DNA from: Gorsachius magnificus
Taxonomy: Eukaryota > Chordata > Aves > Pelecaniformes > Ardeidae
Assembly (NCBI GenBank): GCA_034008185.1
Contig: CM067081.1
Location: forward strand, 83,534,765-83,598,764
Length of the DNA stretch: 64,000 nucleotides
Reading direction: 5' to 3'
Both the position numbers and the translations under genes were made by a program. The notes beneath the pieces are model-generated. The model was not told where the DNA came from, searched no databases, and saw only the letters and a program-made list of their open reading frames with translations. Below are positions 10,096 through 22,200 of this stretch, in pieces. Numbering within the stretch: the stretch's first letter is position 1; each line of letters begins with the position of its first letter.

Positions 10096-13000
10096 CCGCC
10101 TGGATGATGTCCCAGCCAGGCAACCTGGTGTGGCTCTGCTTGCAGTGACTTTTTCATTTCTTTACACGCTGTGCGAAACCTAACTTGGCTTTTGGGAAAA
10201 AACAGTGAAGGGGACCCCCTGAGGAACAGACCGGGTAGTTTGGGGGCGTATGGGTGGCTTCCCTGCTAGGAGCTGACCAGTAAAACCCCTCCATCCTTAG
10301 ACATGTTGGAGGCGAAGATAACTGTCGCACAGGAGTAAGCCTTCACAGACGCAGACGACGGGTGTGGAAGAGGGTGGCAAAGTCGGCTTCTTCAGTTTAG
10401 TTGCTTTTCTAAGTTGGACTTTTCACCATCAGAGCAATTTGATTGCTTCAGATGCAAAGGCCAGCTCTTTGGTGAGAATAAATGCATCTATGGTGACCAA
10501 TATCAATCAGATTGTGCTGATTTACATTATTTGGGCACTTGGCATGCATTTCCTTTGCCTTTGTCACAGTAATAGCGTCCTAATTTTCTGTTACTCATGT
10601 GAAGTATAAGGATATACTTCATGCTCTCCCATGATTATTAAAAAATCGATCTATTAAATTATTTAACCGTATTATTCCCCTCTAAATAAGATTGATTGCT
10701 TAAGAACATACTAATAAACACGAAGGCAAAGCAGTGACAAAGGTGTGAACACTAATTTTCAGGGAAATTAGTTCATACTTTGCAATTTCAGGCCCCTGCT
10801 CCCAAAGCGTCTGCGCTCACATGTAAAGTTGCAATGCTAAAGCTGTGGTTTGTTTTCCATGACAAGAAAAACCCCAGTCTCTCTCGGGCCAAAATAATCT
10901 GAGGCTTTCTCATCGATTAAGGAACATACACGTTTTTCCAGTAAGGACGGCGGGCCCAACACCGTGCAAGCACTGCGGGATCAGGGAGTAAATGCCTCTT
11001 CTCTAAGAGGTAGTAAGTGGATTGGTTGAGTAAAGATTGATTGATTTGTAAAGATAGGAAAAAAAACCATACCGAAGCTGATCGCTAGCAAGCTACTTCC
11101 AGTCCCCACTGGGAAGTAAAGTAGGTGAGCCATGCACCTTTGAAAAATGAGATTAATTATGGAAATAGCACATGACCCTTAACTAGAGTGTCACTAAATA
11201 GCGCTGAAATATGGCGGGAGCTGAAGGCAAATGGTAAGAGCATCCCGCTGCGTGCAGCACTAGGTGCTGGTGAGGGTGTAAATTAATTTTATTTTTTCAA
11301 ATAAATAGTTAAATTTATATTCTGTGAAGCTCTTGCAGCATACTGCTCGGTTAATATTAGGATCAGCTGAAAAATATGTCCCTAATTCTGACTGCAGTTG
11401 CACTTATGGGTAACTTTGCATGGTTGAGAGCCGTGGGACTAGTTGCTCAAGGGAGGTTGGTCAACACGGTCAGCGCTGTCCGGATTGGGTTTATGTACGG
11501 GCACCAAAGGATGAGGTTAGACGTTCCTGTGACTCAGCAGTCAGTGGGGATTTCCACTCACAGAGATACCGAGTGTCTGAGAAGGGAAGCGAGGGCTGAC
11601 GACAGAAGTTCTGGTTCCTTAAGCAAAACTACGTTACCATACTCAAGTGAGGTCAAGGAGGCAGGAATACTTAGCTGGAATTTCTACTAGGAATAGAAAC
11701 TAACGGATTTCAGAACTAAAGATGTCTGTTGAAACAGGTACTTCCCTAGCTGGAAAAGGCATATGATGGGATTCTGGTCTGTGCTCTTACTCTTTTACCT
11801 AGCACGTAACAGAAAGGAGAAGGGCTGGAGCATGCAGCATTTCAGCGAGTCTCAGTAGCTGGAGGGCTCCTTGGGTGCTATAGCTGGTAGCTGTAAGGTA
11901 GGGCTAAAGGCCTGCTGTAAATCGTGCTGGAAGCCAGATTGATCCAGGCGACCTTGGCATCAAGGGATTATAAAATGACCTAGTACCATTGTGGATTTGA
12001 TCTATAAAAGAGGAGGTGAAGGTTAGAATTCTGCATTGATCAGTGTCACTCATTGTCTACTCTGGGTGCTCGAAACCTTTTCCATAGCTTGGATAACAAG
12101 CTGCAAACATTTCTCTGTTTGTAGCGTTACCGTAATTCTAGTGTCATGATACCCGGTATTTCACGAAACACCCCCGCTCCCTGTAGCAATGTGCTTGGTG
12201 TATCTCCTAACCTAGTCTGGAACAGTGTGTTCTTCTCTGAAGACATTTTAAAGAGGCCATCTGATTTGCAGAAGAAGATTTAACTTCAATCTCAAGATCA
12301 GTCAAGGAGAGGTAAGATGGAAAGGGAGGGTCTCATCAGTTGTAACCGAGGGCATGGTATCCATCTGAAACGCTGTATTTTACTGTACTTGACCATTTAC
12401 AGCAATCAGTGGTGAAACAGGTTTCAAGAGCAAGTGAAGGCTGGTTGCTTTTTTTTTTTTTTTTTATTGCTTTAATTTACCAGACTCCATCTGTTTCCCC
12501 TCTTCTTCAGTGGAGAACATCCTAGCTCTAAAACAAATCCCTTTGTCCTATGTGGACGGAACGGTGTTGGTAGCTGCTGCTACCTGTTTTCTTGTCTCCG
12601 CTTTCCACTCCTACCGTCTTTCCTCAGGCTGTCTAGCTAGACAGATGGCCCTAGATATGGAAACCTTGCCAATTAAAAACAGAATCAAAGGTAACATGTT
12701 TCCACTTAATGTTTTACCTTTGACTAAACATCTAGTCGCACTAAAGGCAGTGGTTTAATAAAAAGATGTCCTAGTAGGATGCCTGCTTTGGTGGGTCCTC
12801 AGCTCCCACCCTGTCCTACCGTTGGCTGCACGTGAGCCTCCCTCCCATGGCTTCCTCTGCTAATAGTGAAGCTGATGGTTAATCGTAAATATTACTTCTT
12901 CTGACTACTGCACAGGCAGTGCCGGTGGGTAGCAGTCATTGCCAGTTTCCAGAGGATTAGAGTGAGTGTTTAGGGTGCCACTCCTGCGCTTGATTTTGCA

Positions 13001-14339
13001 AAAATCCTGCAAATCTCCAAACCCTTATAAAAGCAGGGGCTCATAAAACAGCCTCCTTTTGAATGTTAACACGAGTGTATTTTAGATTTAAGGGAATCAG
13101 AAGTGATAAAATCTGATTTTAGCAGCAGTGAGTGTTCCCTGTGTCCTTTCTCAAGGGGGTTCACCCATCCTCCCTGTCTTGAGCTTCTGCGATTCCACGG
13201 ACAGCCAAGGCATGCTGGTTTTTTTCTCTCCCATGTGATCTTCTGTTCAAAGTGGTGTTACAGAGGCCATGGATGTTAAAGAGAAATAAGATGACAATTG
13301 GATCACTTTATACTGTCATCTGCGTGCAAAGAAGAGGTGACCTTTTCGTGCTTTGAACTCAGCATCTTGGTGTAGATTAAGGGGAATGACTCATGCTCTC
13401 CTATGTCGTTTGTACCTTTTATGTGAAGCGGATCCGCTTCAGACTCCAACTGCTGCTACCAAAGCCCCTTCTTAATGCTCGCTGCAGAGAGGTGTTTGCG
13501 GAGTTCATCCAGCAAAATGCTGAACAAAATAGTTCAGATGATTGGTACTGTGTAGTCTGGGGGAAAAGAGAGAAAGGAAAAGATAAAAAATGAGAAGTAA
13601 TTTGATATAGTTTAGCCAGCATGTAGATACTCCTTCTGTAATTTAACATTCAGGTACGATAGCGTAAGGAGTAAATATTCTTCAAAATCAAAACTGTTTC
13701 TTATTACCAAGTAGGTCATATTTCCAGCAACCGTTTCTCAACATGTAAATATGAGCAGTGATTGCTTTAGAATAGATATAATTATATATTCAACAGAATG
13801 CATAATTTTTCCCAATGAACCATAGTTAATTTTATCTGAAAATTAGTGATTACCATTTTGGTCTTAATTATGGAGTACTAAATGCATCTTCAGTCTTAAA
13901 AGATAGACTCATCTCTCTTTCATATACCCCAAGTCACTTGTGGAATAACCAATGTCACTTTGTGATTTTAAAGGTACAAAAAAAATATTAGAAGATCTCA
14001 CTGAAAATGAAGGATTAATGTTTAGATTAGGACCTCTGGCAACTAAAGAACCATCGTTCACTTAGGTCTGCGTGAGGGACCTTACCCTAAGCACAGTATT
14101 TTGCACTTATGTGCATGGATATTGTGTGAGTGTCCATGAGAGATCCGGGTCTGGGGGGACACCAGAGGGAAGAGAATGGTATTAGCTGGTTTTATTCACA
14201 CTTGCTTCTGTGCTTTTTCTCTCTGCATGCCACGTAGGTAACCCACACCTGGTAGGGAACCATGCAGAAGATAGTACGAGGTCTGAAAGAGCATGGATGG
14301 TCTCAGTAAAGCATTGTAAAGAACAGAATGCTTGTGAGA
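10096..14339. other. Intergenic stretch upstream of the GPM6B CpG island
   Basis: Mostly AT-rich sequence with no recognisable exon, RNA gene or transposon. It includes a T-run at about 12449-12466 and an 18-bp perfect palindrome at 13424-13441 (TGAAGCGGATCCGCTTCA). Short open frames have no family resemblance. An alternative GPM6B first exon or an enhancer could lie here, but I could not detect one. Confidence 0.5.
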
Positions 14340-14827
14340 GAAAGACATGGAACTGTTGGATCGGGTCCAGAGGAGGGCTACTAAAATGATCCGAGGGCTG
14401 GAGCACCTCTCCTATGAGGACAGGCTGAGGGAGTTGGGGTTGTTCAGCCTGGAGAAGAGAAGGCTGCGGGGAGACCTGATTACGGCCTTTCGGTACTTAA
14501 AGGGGGCCTATAGGAAAGACCGGGACAATCTTTTTGGTAGGGCCAGCTGTGACAGGACAAGGGGTAACAGTTCTAAACTGAAGCAGGGTAGGTTCAGACT
14601 GGATATAAGGAAGAAATTCTTTACAGTGAGGGTGGTGAAACACTGGAACAGGTTGCCCAGGGAGGTGGTGGAGGCCCCATCCCTGGAAACATTCAAGGCC
14701 AGGTTGGACGGGGCTCTGAGCAACCTGATCCAGTTAAAGATGTCCCTGCTCACTGCAGGGGGGTTGGGCTAGATGACCTCTAGGGGTCTCTTCCAACCCA
14801 AAGCATTCCGTGATTCTATGATTCTAT
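14340..14827 (+). mobile_element. CR1 retrotransposon, 5'-truncated, C-terminal ORF2 plus 3'UTR
   Basis: A frame of 141 codons (14347-14772) encodes the C-terminal tail of CR1 ORF2, downstream of the reverse transcriptase. It starts [20 protein letters not shown] and includes [18 protein letters not shown] and [16 protein letters not shown]. The 3'UTR follows, with GGTTGGGCTAGATGACCTC and CTTCCAACCC, and ends in ATTCTATGATTCTAT. The frame is still open, so the copy is young or short enough to have escaped stops. By eye it differs at about 12 of 127 residues from the same part of the large copy at 54.3-56.9 kb, so the two appear to share a subfamily. It lacks endonuclease and RT and cannot be autonomous. 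Confidence 0.95.
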
Positions 14828-17100
14828 CTCTGAAAACGTGTGCCTGTTATACAGAAAAAATGCAAGTTGGTATGACCTTCCCTTCTATGCGCAGCCCACC
14901 TCATTTCATCCTCCTCGATGGATCTGTGAAATGTGGATAGGAAATGCTGGCAATCCTTTCTCCAAGTGAGGGAGAGAAAAGTCTTACCTCCTGCTATGCA
15001 AGCCACAATAGAATGATCCCGGTGAAGGCATTCTTCCACAAGCCTCATTCTAAAACACTTAGGCTCAAAAATGCACTGGAGTGTGGTCAGAGATGATGGG
15101 TTCAGCCTAGCGGACTTGGATATAAACATTTACTGAAGTGCTTTGCTAGAATGTTCCTGTTGTGGGGTAGGATCGTGTGGGCTGGAGAGGCCAGCCCAGT
15201 GCCTTTAGGAGGAGCTGACTCAAATGTATGGATTATCCAACATTTTCATTAGTACCAGTGGGGAGATTTGAGTGTGGAATAATTTGCAAATGAAGAAACC
15301 AGGCAGGGGCAAAATGCATACCCAAGGAACATTAGTATTCGGCTTCAGAGCAACTTCTGTGGGAGCATATATGTAGTCATTGCAATATCCTGAAAATAAT
15401 TGCATACATATGTATGTTAGCCCCACCCTCCAGTGGTATCAATAGACTTAACCTAAGTTTTATGTTGAGTTGCAAATTAAGGGAATAGACTTTATTTTAA
15501 GAGTGTTGAACACATGGCTGCCATCCAATAACTTCAGTATGGCACCCACCCAAGAAAGTGCTCCAAGGCAGCCTAATCAGGACAGAATTCCTGGCAAAAG
15601 TACATTTTGAGACAAGGCTCGCTCTCTTTTTCCAAAGTAGAAAACTCCTTTGATTGGAGGCACAGAGAGCGTTTAAGAACATTCTCAGGTGCCTTTTTTT
15701 GCAAACTGAAAATCAAACTCAAAGAGCTGGGAAGGAAAATTGCAGGGGTCATTTTAACACTTTTCCTGATCCAGTTGGGCAGTGGAGGCTGAATAACAGC
15801 CAGCTGATTTCATTTTAATTCTCATTTTTTCACCTCTGTCAATAGGCACAAGCTCATAACTTACTACAGAGGGTTTTAATTCTGCTCTGTGAACATGAAT
15901 GGTGCCTAAGACTTAAACTGTATCATAAAGCCGAGTTAAATTCTCTCATAATGGGCTACCCAGCTTTAGTTTTCTACCAATACACGTTTCCAAAGGCTGG
16001 TTTGGGAGGTTTCCCCCCTGCACCCACTATGTTTTATTGCTTCTGTTCTGCCCTTCATGCTTCGCACAGTCCAGTTCTAGCAAACGGCCGTATTCAGAGT
16101 TGCGGTGTGTGGCAAAACAACCGTGATGTGTTGGAGGAAAGATGGGGATTGACCCCGTAACTCAGCAGCGGTGCAGCTCGCTGGGGGCACCCACCCGTGC
16201 AGCAAGCTTAGCGCGAAGGGGCTGCAGAGGCTGGGTGTCCCGCGCCGTGCGAGCTACGGCAGCTGGTGCAACCCTGCAGGTTCGTCACTGGTAGGTAATA
16301 GAAATGGGACTAAGACAAAACGTCCTCCATCAGCTCTGCGAGGTGGGGTTTTGGAAGGAAGGTATGGCTTCAGGTCTGCTGGCATCATGGAAACAGGCTT
16401 TGCCTCCTTCTGACTTCACAGAAAGCCAGACACCTTAGACCTGCCAGAAATGTGACATTCAGAAATAAAAAGGCACAAGCCCCTCTGGACAGGTGAGTGA
16501 GAGCCCTTCCAGGAAAGCCCAACCTGGATGAGAATGCAGCTGAGGAACTTGAAAAACAGCAATGAGATGAAGTTTGATATTAAATCTTGGTTTTGGATAA
16601 TCAGTTTAACTTCGATCTCATTCCCTAGACTAATAAACATTTAAAAAAAAAAAAATCCAAGCAGCTATTCTAAACATAAGCATTTTCCTCCTATTTTCAG
16701 TCCAGACACTGAATTTTTGCAAATGCATGAGCATATGATTCAAAATAGAAAAGCAGAACACACTAGTCACTCATATAGATTCATTCTCCAGTTAGGAGAG
16801 ATGAAAAAGTAAACCAATGAAAGTGTCAAGGAACTCACATTAGTAATCATTTTATCTTTCATTTATGGCATATATAAGACAGATTGGAGAGCCCATACTT
16901 TTAAAATAAAGGCATCTTTTCTTTTTTTTTTTTTTTTAAAGACTCTTGTTGCCTGATTCTTGTGATCTTGGATATCGTGTTCAGCAAGTAGAAAAATAAT
17001 ACCATTCCAAGAGAGGAATGTAGTAACACTTTTTAGTAAAGCAATATTGAACATGGGCTACTGACATACATGGATTTGGATTCTTACTTTTGGTACTTTT

Positions 17101-17118
17101 TTGTTTGTTTGTTTGTTT
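17101..17118 (+). repeat. (TTTG)n microsatellite
   Basis: About four and a half TTTG units follow a T-run. This is an ordinary short tetranucleotide repeat. Confidence 0.9.
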
Positions 17119-19239
17119 AAGTTCAGGCCAAACTCGAGTGTTTCATAGCTGCCAGATAGCCCAGAATGTTAATTCTGGCCTCCCGTATTTCAAGGAAATA
17201 ACTTCTTTGCGTTTTAAAAGATGAAAGGGCCACAGGCAAACCAAACATCACATGAAGCTGGCAGACAAAAGGACCCAGGACCGTTAAAAAAGTTAGGTAA
17301 ACTGCAGCTTGGGAACTTACTCGCAAAAGACAGTGGCTCTTCTAGCAGCCCTGGGGCCTTCCCTGTTTGGAGCCCACTGTGAAAAGGACACAGAAGCATG
17401 TGCCCAGGCCTTGAAGGAGCCAGGGAAGGGTGCAGAGAGGGAGGCAAGGATCTGGAGGTAAGGCCACTGAGGGAAATGGAGAGGAGACACGATGAGCAGA
17501 ACAGGAGACAATGGTTATATTGCAGAAAGGAAAAAAAAAAGGTCTTATTACAGCAGTTTTTAAGGCACCAGCTGCTGCTTCACCTGCAGTTCCGTGTAGC
17601 TGCATCTCTGTAGCAACTGGGTACCTGTTCTGGGCTTGTGTCTTCTTTTCTTTCCTACGACTCCCCCAGGCTTTGGACCCTACTATTACAGATTCTCAGG
17701 CTTAAAAATTCCATCGGTAAAGTTAGAAACCTGTAGCCATTAGAATAATGGGAGATCCCTAGAGACAGCAAACACTGCCATGTAGAGAATTTATTAGCAG
17801 CAGGAATAGAAGCCTGTGTCAGCACTTTACTGGTGGATAAATCAGTGGGTTTGCTAATGATGTTTCGGTTCTCTTGATTGAATTGGATTTGTAAGAGAGA
17901 AAAGCAGCTGCAGAATGAATTACTTTATATGACAAGAGAATAATGAGTAGCCAATCCTGAACACCCAGGGTTTCTGTATGTATGGGATAATTTAGCTTCC
18001 ATTCTTCTTATTATTTTATATGCAAATGAAATTATCAACGCCTTTTTATAATCGCTTCCTGGATCACATGTATTCTAGAGTTTTTGCCTGTTGGTGCGCA
18101 AGAGAAATTTCTTCTTCTCATTTTAGCCAGGGTTTAACACTAAATCGTAGTCCTGCTGGAGCCTGTGGGAGTCTTATTGTATTATAGATACGACCCATTC
18201 AGAGGACATTGAAAGTGAACAGAAAATACTGGAACTGCCTGTGGTTATGAGTGCGCTATTACTTATTTGGAGACAGGGCCCATTACCTTATGCTATTATC
18301 TGCATCTTACATGTGCTGGGTTTTGCATATTTGATGTTTACTTAACATGCATATCAGGTTCTTTTAACAGTAATGTTTTGGAGATGATCTGGCTAAGTGC
18401 CCTCATCAGCCTCTTGCTAGGTTGTTCTCTGGGGTTCCAGCCAGTAAATCTCTGTGTGTTTTAAGCTCTAAATAGGCTTCTGCTTCCCCTCCGAAGGATC
18501 ACACTGAGCTGAAGCAATGCCCACTGGAAAAGTAGAAAATGGGATGCCAGCTGGCAAAGAGGGCTGAAAAGAGAGAAAAAGAGATAAAATCATTCTTAAA
18601 TTGAGAAACTGCCTTAGCAGCGTCCTCATCTTCTGGGTGGAATAGATCCCAGTTGCCCAGTTGGTCTTTGAAATGGCTGAGCTCCTCAATTACAGTTATG
18701 CCTTGCCGTTCGAGAGGTGGAGTTGATGGAGATGTACTATTCAGCCACACTATAAATGAAACAGGTGGGCTGTGAAGTCCAGGCCTTGTATCCAGTTGTT
18801 GTTCCTCCCACCTGGGGAAAGTCTTACAAAAGCTTCCCCTGGTGCTCCACACGATCGTGATGGTTTCCCTGCGCTGTGACTTTCGGAAAGGCTTTGGTCA
18901 GTAGTTAAGACAAGTGGGGATATTTACTCTGGGTGAGTGACTGGAGTTTACCCAGAGTGGGGAGAGATGAACCAGCAGCAACACCCTTCCCTTGCACAGC
19001 AGCAAGGAAGTTCTGTGGTTTAATTAGGAAAAGAGAAGGGAGCGATCTTCCCTCAGTCACCGACAGGTCAGGGACAACACTGCAGGAAGGGTCTTGACAC
19101 TTTCTGCTGTCAGCCTTTACGGTGCCAGAGGCACTGACCTTTTTCTGGTCATCTAGATTAGCCCTTCTCATTTGCCCTTCTCATTTTGTGCCCTCTGTGT
19201 GATGGGTGGACAGGAGCGTAGAGAGATGAGAGAGCGGAT

Positions 19240-19253
19240 GGGGGGGGGGGGGG
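19240..19253 (+). repeat. G14 homopolymer
   Basis: An uninterrupted run of 14 G bases lies in otherwise mixed sequence. Such runs are prone to length errors in sequencing and to slippage in the genome. Confidence 0.9.
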
Positions 19254-22200
19254 TACAGCTGGTAAGAGTATTTAAAAAGAACGCGAGGGAGCAAGAAGAC
19301 AGCATAGATGGACTGAAAGCGACTGAGGTAGGAGAAACCCTAGAAACTGCTCAGCTGGATCCTTGGGAGATCTAAAGTATGGGAGATGTTGCCGTAAAAA
19401 TGCATCACAACGCATATGTATTTAATTCCAGGTAGCTTTGTGGGGATGGCAGCAGTGGGAGGGGCAGTGTAGGCGTTTTGCCTACATTCAGTAGGCATTC
19501 AGATGTTATTTCAAGCCCTGCAAAGTGCGACTGCTAAGCCGTTTGACATTTTAAAGGTTGCTTGGTTAAGTAGTATAAAAAAAAGAGTCTCAAGTTTTAT
19601 TTCTGGAAACCAGGAAATGAAAATAAAGTTGGAAAGTCAACAAACCCAACACTTTTTTTTGATGCTTTTTCTTCACAATTATAATTTTGGGCACCCTATT
19701 AGGAAAAAAAAATAATCCGCATTATACTTGAGATGCTGTTGTATGGTTTCTAGCAGTATAGCGGTTTTACATCATTTCATGCTTGAAAAGCCTGGCGTAA
19801 AGGAAGTTAAACTAGCTAAACAACATCAGTCAATTACTGGTTTTTAATATGGAATTTTAAAGTTTCAATGATATAAACTATTGGTATGTTTTATTCCAGT
19901 AGGATGCGGTGTCTTTTCGGACAGAAGTGAACGATCCTGTTAGGCTGATGGGGACTATCGCACTGCAGGCTGTGCCCGGAATCACAGTTTCCACAAGGTA
20001 ACACAGGCCAGTAGTACAGTCAGTTATCATCAGTGTATTTACCACAAAAAAGCTGTAGCCATAGCCATGCTGTAGAAACAGATTTCATTTTGCTAGACTT
20101 GAATAATGCAAGTAACACCGCCAGACTAAAAGAGCTATTGAAGGGAAGAGACTGCAGTAAGGCAGCTCTTTTTCCCCTCCCACACAAGATTTAACTGCTG
20201 TCGACAGGGAAGTATAGGACATCTTCCTAGAGCAGGTCTGCGTAGTAAAACACACGTGTGAAGGGCAGGTAACCAATCGCTTTTAAAAGTACTCTACAGA
20301 AGCACCTTTGCACTCTGGAGATGCACGTTTCTGCTCTCACGCTGGAGCTGTAGGTGACCTGAAGAGGGATCTGCTCCACAGAACAAGCGAAGGAGGGAGC
20401 ACTGAGTATTTTGTCAGTCATTTTCTCTTATTTTCTTTGCTGGCAGAGGACAGCAGTTCTGGGGTAAGGGCTTTCTCTAGCACAATGCAGCTGTTCTTTC
20501 TGGTGTGCTCCTGAAATGACTTCATCAATTTGGCGTTTATGATATCATGGCCTGTTGCCATGGCACCCAGTGTCACGTCACACACATCACACACTCGGCA
20601 TCGTGGCTTCAGAGCAAGAAACGGGCAAAATGGGCTGGCATGTCCCGAGTTCAAGGGCCAGCAAAAAGAGATAACGTAGCAAAGACCAGAGAACTGACAT
20701 ACAATGATCGAAACAGCCACCGTGAGTGCTGCTCAGCTGCAGGGCTTCTCAGAGGAGGTGCCAGGGAAGGACTTCACATGTGCCCCTGGAGCAGCCAGGG
20801 TGGTGACACCGAAACAGGACCAACACACCAGCCGTGGCACTGCTGAGACACAGCTCCACGGCAGGGCCGTACGAATGAAAACGTGTCGGCCCCAGGAAGG
20901 CTCGGTGTAACAGATACTTTCTTGTCTCTAGCGCAGGATGATCTGGCGTTACTGGAAATCCTGAATTCATCAACAGATACATGGAAAATTCTTTAAAAAG
21001 TCACGAAAAGTTTCTGTCTCCCAGGATGTAATAATTATGTAATGCCTATAATTTTTTTGATTGCTTTTGGTTTACAGTTCATTTTGGATTTATATTCTGC
21101 AGCCATGTAAGGATTATTCTGTTTGGAGCAACTCATCAAACTTTCGTGTTTCGAGTGCATTGCAGCATAACTGGCTGCAGTTTTAGCTCAATCTCACCGC
21201 TTTGTGTGAAAGGGGAATAGTGGGATGGGAGCCTTTGGTTATTACTCAACCATTTCATGGAATATGCTACAGACCAGAAGCATGGCCTTTGATGAATTAG
21301 TTCTTAAGTAAGAACATACTTCAAGTGTTTCTGTTACAAGAGTAACTCCTTTCCTTCTGTGCAGGGGGAGGATATTACAGTACCATAATTAATACACCAC
21401 CACCACCCCTCCTCCCAAAGATACATAATCTCTACCTGCATTTAGATTGTTGGAGCTCTCTGACAAAGGACAGCTTCAGCTTGTGGCAGTCTTGGTATTT
21501 TATTATGCTTTGCAAGCAAGAAGCGAGCCATGCAGCCTTAACTAGCAGAAGTGGGGGTGCCAGGAAATGGAATTTGTTCTAAAGTGGAGCCTAATTAGCT
21601 TCTGAAATGGATTCAACGGATGTGGTTGCCAGAGGTAGCAAAAACTAGACATGATGACCCAGAAGATCGTTTCCTGTCCAGTGCAAAGGATGGGAATAAA
21701 ACTTAGCTATGCAAGAATCAAAATTAATGAAATACAAGGCAGGGCCTGTTTCTTGCTGGATCCTTGTGCATGTCTAGACCAAAAGGGCTGACTGAATCTT
21801 GGGCATCCCGATTCCTGCTATGGCTTGCACCAAAGCAGAGGGTATGAACCCGGATTGTGCAAGTATGCTCCTTGGCACAGTGTCTGCAAATCTGCAGACT
21901 CTGGCACTCACTTTTACACAGAAAATATTATTAGAAAAATCATTTGAAATCTTGGGATAAATCTTTCCGTGGGTTTGCCCAAAACCAGCCTTACCTTCTA
22001 TGTTCAGCAAGGAAAATAAGTGCACGCTTTTTTAGATGTTTCATAATAGTGAAAGCTGGCTAATGTGCCCAATGAAAGAAATGAAAAGGGATTGTTTTTA
22101 TACCAAAGCAGGAAAAATCCTTGAAGGCTCTGAGTACTAAGAAAACATGCTCATGCATTCTCTTCTAGCAGTGGCAACATTGCCTTATGAATGCTCACAC

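Noticed and set aside
8238..10107. Long plus-strand frames (358, 297 and 240 codons) across the left CpG island
   Set aside because: They are Pro/Ala/Arg/Gly-rich in every register, overlap frames on the other strand and one crosses a T-run. They are products of stop-poor GC-rich DNA and have no domain.
13424..13441. 18-bp perfect palindrome TGAAGCGGATCCGCTTCA as a regulatory operator
   Set aside because: Short palindromes of this size occur by chance in 64 kb often enough, and nothing nearby suggests a function.
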